A stretch of 5,510 bases of DNA, taken from NCBI GenBank assembly GCA_002369525.1, contig DFFN01000020.1:1-5510 (forward strand), read 5' to 3'. Under the pieces are notes generated by a model. That model was not told the origin of the DNA, searched no databases, and saw only the letters and a program-made list of their open reading frames with translations. Source of the DNA: Lachnoclostridium sp. UBA3775. GTDB taxonomy: Bacteria > Bacillota > Clostridia > Lachnospirales > Lachnospiraceae. Below are positions 1 through 4,836 of the stretch, in pieces (the stretch's first letter is position 1; every line of letters starts with the position of its first letter). Both the position numbers and the translations under genes were made by a program.

Positions 1-524
1 ATGTAATCGTCAACGCTCTTGTACATTCCGTTTGTGAGCCTTTCGATTGTTCCGTCGGCGCCGTATTTATTGATCATGACCGTCAGGTAGATAATAATGA
101 TCGCGAACAGGAGTGCGACCGAGATAAGCATGCCCTTGGCAAAATTCTTTCTCTCCTGGCTTCCCTTCTTTCCGAAGGCCCAGACAAAGGTGATTATGAT
201 CCATACTATCCAGAACAGCGGGATAAAAAGGCAGGCGAAATACAATACCCATCCCACCGGAGACATTGCCATCTTCTCCTGGTCGGCCCTCATCATCTCG
301 GCTCTTCTCACATCATATTCCACCGAAGTATCTGACCTGTAATTGTCCCTTTGCACCTCCGGCTCGATGTAGCCCGAATATCCCGCGGGCGTGCTCGAAA
401 CCATATTCTTTCTGTAAACCGGACCCTTGTTCAGTGAATTGTCAGCTTCCCTGAAGGAATGTCCGCAGTAATAGCAGAAATTCACGTCGTCATTTAATTC
501 TCTTCCACAGCTGGGGCAGATCAT
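1..524 (-). CDS. Zinc-ribbon, two-helix membrane protein of unknown function (3' end outside the window)
   Basis: The first 174 codons are visible, reading leftwards off the window edge. The N terminus holds a zinc ribbon: two CxxC knuckles, C3-P-S-C6 and C17-Y-Y-C20, separated by a short stretch containing GRELNDD. Residues 25-84 are polar and probably disordered. Two hydrophobic helices follow at about residues 92-115 and 131-151, joined by a basic loop (residues 118-130, GKKGSQERKNFAK). After the second helix comes a soluble stretch of unknown length. The ATG at 524 is preceded by GGGAGGA seven bases upstream, which fixes the start. Such zinc-ribbon plus membrane-helix proteins are common in Clostridia and mostly uncharacterised; the ribbon is presumed to be a cytoplasmic structural module. 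If the N terminus is inside, the basic loop would lie outside, against the positive-inside rule, so topology is uncertain. It has its own promoter and diverges from trkA. I cannot assign a function. Confidence 0.85.
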   Translation of the reverse strand, partial: MICPSCGRELNDDVNFCYYCGHSFREADNSLNKGPVYRKNMVSSTPAGYSGYIEPEVQRDNYRSDTSVEYDVRRAEMMRADQEKMAMSPVGWVLYFACLFIPLFWIVWIIITFVWAFGKKGSQERKNFAKGMLISVALLFAIIIIYLTVMINKYGADGTIERLTNGMYKSVDDY

Positions 525-594
525 TGTAATTCCTCCCGAATCGATTTTTTAGTGAAACCGAATAACAGTATAACACATTTTCTCCGGAATTACA
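525..594. repeat. 9-bp perfect inverted repeat spanning the zinc-ribbon gene's promoter region
   Basis: TGTAATTCC at 525-533 is the exact reverse complement of GGAATTACA at 586-594; 52 bp separate the arms. The left arm covers part of the zinc-ribbon ribosome binding site, and the right arm covers its weak -35 region. Because the right arm lies upstream of the predicted start of transcription, the pair would act at DNA level if it acts at all. It could be two operator half-sites or chance in AT-rich DNA. Confidence 0.3.
531..537 (-). promoter_or_regulatory. Ribosome binding site of the zinc-ribbon gene
   Basis: Read on the minus strand this is GGGAGGA, a near-perfect Shine-Dalgarno sequence seven bases before the ATG at 524. 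It supports that start. One arm of a 9-bp inverted repeat (525-533) overlaps it. Confidence 0.75.
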
Positions 595-595
595 C
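567..595 (-). promoter_or_regulatory. Predicted promoter of the zinc-ribbon gene (extended -10)
   Basis: On the minus strand the sequence TGTTATACT occupies 575-567. This is an extended -10 element: TG, one base, then TATACT, a five-of-six match to the consensus. A weak -35 (GTGTAA, three of six) sits at 595-590 with a 17-bp spacer, as expected when an extended -10 compensates for a poor -35. Transcription would begin near 560, leaving a leader of about 35 bases. This is inferred from sequence only. Confidence 0.5.
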
Positions 596-614
596 TATAA
601 ATAGTAAAATAAGG

Positions 615-643
615 TGGATTTTTTTACAAAAAAGTGTTATATT
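615..643 (+). promoter_or_regulatory. Predicted promoter of the trkA-trkH operon (extended -10)
   Basis: TGTTATATT at 635-643 is an extended -10: TG, one base, then TATATT, five of six to the consensus. TGGATT at 615-620 gives a weak -35 (three of six) with a 17-bp spacer. The spacer contains a run of seven T followed closely by six A (619-633). Transcription would begin near 650, leaving a leader of about 28 bases, too short for a riboswitch. A second possible -10 (TATAAA, 596-601) lacks a recognisable -35. Confidence 0.5.
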
Positions 644-678
644 TATCTTATGTATCGCGTCACGGAAAGGAAAGAGAC

Positions 679-2055
679 ATGTCTGCGAACAGCTACGGAC
701 TTAATATAATAATTGTCGGCGCAGGTAAAGTCGGTGAAACGCTTACCTCGCAGCTCATCAAAGAAAAACATGACATTACCGTAATAGATCAGAATGCGGA
801 AGCCATCAACCGCATCACCGGGATGTACGACGTCATGGGCGTCATCGGAAACGGTGCAAGCTACAGCGTTCAGATGGAGGCAGGTGTCGAAAACACCGAC
901 CTTCTTATCGCCGTAACGGATTCCGACGAGCTGAATCTTCTCACCTGTACCGTTGCAAAGCAGGTGGCAGGCTGTGCGGCCATTGCAAGAGTACGTACCC
1001 CGGATTACAATTCCGAGGCCGATTATCTGCGTGACAAGTTAGGCCTCGCGATGATAATAAATCCGGAGCTTGAGGCCGCAAGGGAGGCTTCGAGGATACT
1101 CTATCTTCCGACCGCTCTCGAGGTGGGCTCTTTTGCCCACGGTCAGGCCGAAATCATCAAATTCAAGGTTCCCGAGAAATCAACGCTTGACGGAATCTCT
1201 CTGATCGAACTCAGCAAGATGATAAAAAACAGAATAAACGTGTGCGTTGTCGAGCGCAAGGACGAAATCATCATTCCCGATGGACGTTTTGTGATCAATT
1301 CGGGCGATGTTCTGTCCTTTGTATGCCAGCACAAGCGCGTCCGCGCCTTTCTTGACGAAATAGGAATAAAAACAAGACAGGTAAAGAATACAATGATAAT
1401 CGGCGGCGGAAAAGCCGGCTTCTATCTTGCAAAATTCCTGATCTCCATGGGAATTTCGGTGAAAATAATCGAAAGAGACCGTTCAAGATGCGAAGAGCTT
1501 GCCGAGCTTTTACCCAAGGCGATAATCATAAACGGAGACGGTACCAATGAGGAGCTTCTCAGAGAGGAAGGCATTGAGACTGTGCAGTCCTTTGTTCCCC
1601 TGACCGGTATCGACGAGGTCAATGTTATACTTACTCTGTTTGCAAGAAGGGTATCCGAGGCCAAGGTGATCACCAAGATTTCCCACATGGGCTTCAGCGG
1701 TGTCCTCGATTCCCTCGATCTCGGTTCGGTTATCTACCCCATGTTTATCACCTCCGAGGCGATAATCGCCTATGTGCGCGCAAAAAGCAACACCCAGGGT
1801 ACAAACATCGATACCCTTTACCATATGTACGACCACAGGGTCGAAGCGATCGAGTTCAGTGTTGAAAAGGCATCAAAGATCACGGGCATCATGCTCAAGG
1901 ACCTTTCGCTCAAGGACAATCTGATCGTTTCCTTCATAAACCGTAACGGAAAGATCCTCCTGCCCGGCGGTCTTGACCGTATAGAGGTCGGCGACACCGT
2001 CATGATAGTTACGACCCACGAGGGACTGAGCGAGATCGACGATATTCTGGCATAA
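679..2055 (+). CDS. trkA: TrkA, cytoplasmic NAD-binding gating subunit of the Trk potassium uptake system
   Basis: The protein binds the cytoplasmic face of the TrkH pore and gates potassium uptake in response to nucleotides (NAD(H), ATP/ADP in studied homologues). It has the full duplicated architecture: an N-terminal Rossmann/RCK domain (about residues 8-140) with GAGKVG at 14-19 and acidic D37 at the end of the second strand; a TrkA_C domain (about 150-225); a second Rossmann domain with GGGKAG at 242-247 and E265; and a second TrkA_C (about 378-458). Matching segments recur in both halves, for example around residues 77-86 (AVTDSDELNL) and 307-314 (PLTGIDEV). I chose ATG 679 because AAGGA lies seven bases upstream and because the 458-residue product equals the length of E. 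coli TrkA. An in-frame GTG at 634 would add 15 unconserved residues and lies inside the predicted -10. It is the first gene of an operon with trkH, 24 bp downstream. It appears intact. Confidence 0.95.
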   Translation: MSANSYGLNIIIVGAGKVGETLTSQLIKEKHDITVIDQNAEAINRITGMYDVMGVIGNGASYSVQMEAGVENTDLLIAVTDSDELNLLTCTVAKQVAGCAAIARVRTPDYNSEADYLRDKLGLAMIINPELEAAREASRILYLPTALEVGSFAHGQAEIIKFKVPEKSTLDGISLIELSKMIKNRINVCVVERKDEIIIPDGRFVINSGDVLSFVCQHKRVRAFLDEIGIKTRQVKNTMIIGGGKAGFYLAKFLISMGISVKIIERDRSRCEELAELLPKAIIINGDGTNEELLREEGIETVQSFVPLTGIDEVNVILTLFARRVSEAKVITKISHMGFSGVLDSLDLGSVIYPMFITSEAIIAYVRAKSNTQGTNIDTLYHMYDHRVEAIEFSVEKASKITGIMLKDLSLKDNLIVSFINRNGKILLPGGLDRIEVGDTVMIVTTHEGLSEIDDILA

Positions 2056-2079
2056 ATCATAAACAAGAGAACTGCAAGT

Positions 2080-3558
2080 ATGAACTTTTCAATTATCCGT
2101 TATATAATCGGAATGCTTTTAAAAACCGAATCCGTGCTGCTCATGCTGCCCTGCATAGTTTCCCTGATCTACAGGGACAGCTGCGGCATATATTATCTCG
2201 GTGTTGCCGCATTCTGCGCCCTTTCCGGATTCCTGCTTAATCTGAGCAAACCCAAAAGCAATGTTTTTTATCTTAAGGAGGGTTGTGTTGCGACCGCATT
2301 ATCATGGATCACCCTCTCCTTTTTCGGTGCTCTCCCCTTCCGTCTTTCGGGAGAAATCCCCTCTTACGTAGATGCTTTGTTCGAAACCGTATCAGGCTTC
2401 ACAACGACCGGAGCCAGCATTTTAAACGATGTTGAAGCGCTGTCACACACCGCTCTTTTCTGGAGAAGCTTTACCCACTGGACAGGCGGCATGGGTGTTC
2501 TTGTTTTCATACTTGCGATACTTCCGATGACCGGCGCAAGCGATATGAACCTGATGAAGGCCGAATCCCCCGGTCCCTCTGTCGGAAAACTCGTTCCCAA
2601 AATCAAACAGACCGCAAGGATACTTTACATCATATATTTCGGCATGACGTTACTCGAAATAATCCTGCTCATTGCAGGCCGTATGCCTGTTTTTGACTCC
2701 GTCTGCCTTTCCTTCGGTACGGCAGGCACAGGCGGTTTCGGCATTTTAAACAGCTCGGTCGGCGAATATTCGGCATACTGCCAGTGGGTCATCTCTATAT
2801 TTATGATACTCTTCGGTATCAATTTCAACTTCTACTACTTCCTGCTTTACAGGCAGCTGAAAAAAGCGTTCACAATGGAGGAGGTAAAGCACTATCTCTG
2901 CATAATTGCCGTTGCGATCATAATCATAAGCTGCAACATAGCCGACCGCTTCGGATCGATATTCACCGCCATCCGCCATTCCTGCTTCCAGGTCGGCTCG
3001 ATCATCACCACGACAGGATTCTCCACCGTGGATTTCGATATGTGGCCTTCTTTAAGCAAGGGAGTGCTCGTGCTCCTTATGTTCATCGGAGCCTGCGCGG
3101 GTTCTACAGGCGGCGGCATCAAGGTTTCAAGGATCATGATCATGGTAAAGTCCATGTTCATCGAGCTTACGACCTATATCCATCCGAAGAGTGTAAAGAA
3201 ATTAAAAATGGACGGCAAATCCGTCGATTCCGACACGATCCGTTCCGTCCATGTTTATTTCACTACCTTTATGATAATTTTCACCGCATCCATCTTTGCG
3301 GTATCCTTTGAAGGACACGATCTTGTTACGAATTTCACCGCGATCGCGGCAACCATCAACAATATCGGTCCCGGCCTGAACCTCGTAGGTCCCGCGAGAA
3401 ACTTCTCCTTCTGGAGCAAGCCTTCAAAACTTGTGATGATATTTGATATGCTGGCGGGAAGACTCGAGCTTTTCCCCATGCTCATCATCTTCCATCCTAC
3501 AGTGATCAAAGGCTTCTTCACAGGCATTTTCGCATCAAAAAAGACCGAGCAGCAATAA
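2080..3558 (+). CDS. trkH: TrkH, pore-forming membrane subunit of the Trk potassium uptake system
   Basis: This 492-residue integral membrane protein (E. coli TrkH is 483) carries potassium across the cytoplasmic membrane, with TrkA as gate. It belongs to the SKT family, built from four M1-pore loop-M2 repeats, and all four selectivity-filter segments are present: TTTGAS at 108-113, GTAGTGGFG at 213-221, TTTGFS at 310-315 and NNIGPGL at 427-433. The filter glycines (G111, G218 or G219, G313, G430) are retained. GSTGGGIK at 341-348 is the glycine-rich segment characteristic of the intramembrane gating loop, and AGRLELFP at 459-466 is the conserved C-terminal helix motif. An N-terminal extra helix and the IYRD segment near residues 30-33 match TrkH rather than the shorter KtrB. 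ATG 2080 has only a weak ribosome binding site (AAGAGA, about ten bases upstream), so translation may depend partly on ribosomes arriving from trkA. The stop codon abuts the stop of convergent murG. Confidence 0.95.
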   Translation: MNFSIIRYIIGMLLKTESVLLMLPCIVSLIYRDSCGIYYLGVAAFCALSGFLLNLSKPKSNVFYLKEGCVATALSWITLSFFGALPFRLSGEIPSYVDALFETVSGFTTTGASILNDVEALSHTALFWRSFTHWTGGMGVLVFILAILPMTGASDMNLMKAESPGPSVGKLVPKIKQTARILYIIYFGMTLLEIILLIAGRMPVFDSVCLSFGTAGTGGFGILNSSVGEYSAYCQWVISIFMILFGINFNFYYFLLYRQLKKAFTMEEVKHYLCIIAVAIIIISCNIADRFGSIFTAIRHSCFQVGSIITTTGFSTVDFDMWPSLSKGVLVLLMFIGACAGSTGGGIKVSRIMIMVKSMFIELTTYIHPKSVKKLKMDGKSVDSDTIRSVHVYFTTFMIIFTASIFAVSFEGHDLVTNFTAIAATINNIGPGLNLVGPARNFSFWSKPSKLVMIFDMLAGRLELFPMLIIFHPTVIKGFFTGIFASKKTEQQ

Positions 3559-4635
3559 TTATTTCTGAACCTCTTTTATCAGAGCCATGATGATCCCGAC
3601 AGCATCGCTGGTCTTGGATTTATTCATGGCTTCTTTATATTTATCCTGTTCATCAAACACTTCGTTTATGGTATCCACAAGTATTTCGGGAGTAATGTCC
3701 TCTTCCTTAAGAACCTTTGAGAAACCCTGTTTTTCAAAGGACTCGGCATTAAGTATCTGGTCTCCGCGGCTTGATTTCGCCGGAAGCGGGATAAGGATGT
3801 TGGGTTTTCTGAGCGCAAGCAGCTCAAATATCGAATTTGCTCCGGCACGCGAAAGCACAATATCGGCCGCTGCAAACAAATCCTTCATTTCCTTGTCGCA
3901 GTATTCAATCTGCTTATAGCCCTTACGGTCATTAAAGCTTTCGTCAGCCTTTCCCTTGCCGCAGAGATGTATGACATTGTACTTCTTAAGCAGCACATCA
4001 AGCGATTTTCTGAGCATTTCGTTTACGGCAACCGCACCGGTGCTTCCTCCGACAACCAGAAGCACGGGCTTGTTTATCAGCTCCTCACCGGTAAAGCCGC
4101 AGAATTTCATAGCCTCTTCCTTGGATCCGGTAAACAGTTCCTTTCTTATCGGAGTTCCGGTATGTACGCCCTTATTTTTCGGAAGGTATTTCAGAGTCTC
4201 GGGGAAATTGCAGCAAATCTTTGCAGCCCTGAAAAATGAAATCTTATTGGCAAGTCCCGGAGTCATGTCGGACTCGTGAATGATGATAGGAACCTTATTC
4301 ATCCGTGCTCCGTAAACAACCGGCACCGAAACAAAACCTCCCTTTGAAAAGCATACGTCAGGTTTAAGCTTCTTGATTATTTTCCTGGCCTGATAACATC
4401 CCTTGTTCACTCTGAATGGATCGCTGAAATTTTTCCATGAATGGTAACGTCTTAACTTACCTGAGGAAATAGCAAAATAAGGAATACCGAGGTTTTCGAT
4501 AAGCTCCCTTTCGATTCCGTCGTAGGAGCCCATGTAATATATTTCATAGCCTTCGGCCTTAAGTCTGTCCATCAATGCGATATTGGGAGTAACATGCCCG
4601 GCGGTTCCTCCGCCAGTAAGCAGTATTTTCTTCAT
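3559..4635 (-). CDS. murG: MurG, UDP-GlcNAc : undecaprenyl-pyrophosphoryl-MurNAc-peptide GlcNAc transferase (lipid II synthesis), HESD type
   Basis: MurG adds GlcNAc from UDP-GlcNAc to lipid I on the inner face of the membrane, making lipid II for peptidoglycan. The 358-residue product (E. coli 355) has the GT-B fold of family GT28. The N-terminal glycine loop GGGTAGH is at 8-14 with H14. FSKGGFVSVPVV lies at 96-107, the central HESD motif at 120-123 and PGLANK at 126-131. The UDP-binding C-terminal half has GGSTGA at 196-201, SRAGANSIFE at 262-271 with E271 placed to hold the ribose, and RGDQILNA at 290-297. Most dcw-cluster MurG proteins have HEQN where this one has HESD; from memory, the HESD lineage is frequent in Clostridia and is the second MurG of some Bacillus. 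ATG 4635 is chosen because GGAAAGGG ends five bases upstream and the family starts MKK followed by the glycine loop. In-frame TTG 4668 and ATG 4656 are less likely starts. It stands alone, outside any division or wall cluster visible here. Confidence 0.93.
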   Translation of the reverse strand: MKKILLTGGGTAGHVTPNIALMDRLKAEGYEIYYMGSYDGIERELIENLGIPYFAISSGKLRRYHSWKNFSDPFRVNKGCYQARKIIKKLKPDVCFSKGGFVSVPVVYGARMNKVPIIIHESDMTPGLANKISFFRAAKICCNFPETLKYLPKNKGVHTGTPIRKELFTGSKEEAMKFCGFTGEELINKPVLLVVGGSTGAVAVNEMLRKSLDVLLKKYNVIHLCGKGKADESFNDRKGYKQIEYCDKEMKDLFAAADIVLSRAGANSIFELLALRKPNILIPLPAKSSRGDQILNAESFEKQGFSKVLKEEDITPEILVDTINEVFDEQDKYKEAMNKSKTSDAVGIIMALIKEVQK

Positions 4636-4640
4636 AATAA

Positions 4641-4661
4641 CCCTTTCCGGTGCCATGCACC
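4641..4661 (-). promoter_or_regulatory. murG ribosome binding site with an abutting GC hairpin
   Basis: On the minus strand GGTGC-ATG-GCACC (4661-4649) is a perfect 5-bp stem with a three-base loop. It is followed immediately, with no gap, by the Shine-Dalgarno GGAAAGGG (4648-4641) and then the murG ATG at 4635. The loop itself holds an ATG (4656) in frame with murG, preceded by AAAGG. The hairpin lies in the predicted leader of about 40 bases and could tune initiation. The stem is short, so a role is inference. Confidence 0.4.
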
Positions 4662-4682
4662 TTTGCAAACTGCACGAGCCTT

Positions 4683-4711
4683 ATTATAAATCAAATCTAA
4701 TAATTAATCAA
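4683..4711 (-). promoter_or_regulatory. Predicted murG promoter (TTGATT, 17 bp, TATAAT)
   Basis: On the minus strand TTGATT at 4711-4706 (four of six to the -35 consensus) is followed by a 17-bp spacer and a perfect TATAAT at 4688-4683. Transcription would start near 4676, giving a leader of about 40 bases before the murG ATG. This is the best-formed promoter in the window and fits a constitutive sigma-A housekeeping gene. Confidence 0.7.
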
Positions 4712-4719
4712 TAATAATT
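4698..4719. repeat. 8-bp direct repeat flanking the murG -35 element
   Basis: TAATAATT occurs at 4698-4705 and again at 4712-4719, separated by exactly the six bases that form the murG -35 (AATCAA on plus, TTGATT on minus). The 14-bp period is not a helical multiple. It may be a regulator site, an UP-like AT element, or chance in a very AT-rich stretch. Confidence 0.3.
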
Positions 4720-4776
4720 TTCAGAAGGAAATTTTAATTAAATCTTCAAAAAGGGCTGTTTATTTTTTGAGATTTA

Positions 4777-4785
4777 TGATAAACT
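4777..4785 (+). promoter_or_regulatory. Tentative promoter -10 for the GH74-like gene
   Basis: TGATAAACT fits an extended -10 (TG, one base, TAAACT, four of six). TATGAT at 4775-4780 overlaps it and is a five-of-six alternative. Neither has a convincing -35: TGTTTA at 4757-4762 gives a 17-bp spacer to the first but matches poorly. GTTTAT (4758-4763) and ATAAAC (4779-4784) form a 6-bp inverted repeat across the same stretch. A promoter somewhere here is expected because the gene diverges from murG, but its exact position is uncertain. Confidence 0.3.
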
Positions 4786-4794
4786 AGGAGTGTT

Positions 4795-4836
4795 ATGGCT
4801 CTACTTTATCTTTTTATATTACCGGAGGTCAAATGA
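4795..4836 (+). CDS. Possible 13-codon leader peptide overlapping the GH74-like start (ATGA)
   Basis: An ATG at 4795, preceded by AGGAG at 4786-4790, opens a frame encoding MALLYLFILPEVK. It stops with TGA at 4834-4836, overlapping the ATG (4833-4835) of the downstream gene in the classic ATGA arrangement. The peptide is hydrophobic and has no family I recognise. If made, it would couple translation into the glycosidase gene, whose own strong GGAGG lies inside this ORF. Against it: if transcription starts from the tentative -10 at 4775-4785, the start would fall near 4787-4792, leaving little or none of the upstream AGGAG in the message. It could be an accident of short length. Confidence 0.25.
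   Translation: MALLYLFILPEVK
4824..4829 (+). promoter_or_regulatory. Ribosome binding site of the GH74-like gene
   Basis: GGAGGT is an almost complete Shine-Dalgarno sequence, but it ends only three bases before the ATG at 4833, closer than usual. The next in-frame ATG (5020) would remove the conserved GGGYVTG and RTDIGG segments, so 4833 remains the start. Confidence 0.65.

Noticed and set aside
634..678. Upstream GTG start for trkA that would add 15 residues
   Set aside because: The extension is not part of the family, it overlaps the predicted -10 (638-643), and it lacks a ribosome binding site. ATG 679 has AAGGA seven bases upstream and gives exactly 458 residues.
525..678. c-di-AMP (ydaO type) riboswitch before the potassium transport operon
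   Set aside because: Such riboswitches regulate potassium transporters in many Firmicutes, but the predicted leader is about 28 bases and the whole gap is 154 bp with a divergent promoter, far too short and AT-rich for the fold.
2784..3311. 175-codon open frame within trkH on the plus strand
   Set aside because: It lies in another frame of a clearly conserved TrkH. Its translation is rich in His, Arg and Phe without any recognisable motif, and it has no ribosome binding site of its own.
679..3558. KtrAB rather than TrkA-TrkH
   Set aside because: KtrA is a single RCK protein of about 220 residues. Here the regulator has two Rossmann and two TrkA_C domains, and the pore protein has TrkH length and an extra N-terminal segment.
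3530..3600. Intrinsic terminator at the trkH/murG junction
   Set aside because: The only nearby inverted repeat is a 4-bp CTCT/AGAG stem with a six-base loop and no T tract on the correct side, so it is too weak to call.
4636..4668. Longer murG starting at TTG 4668 or ATG 4656
   Set aside because: The family begins with MKK or similar just before the glycine loop, and the strongest ribosome binding site serves ATG 4635. ATG 4656 is kept only as a possible minor start.
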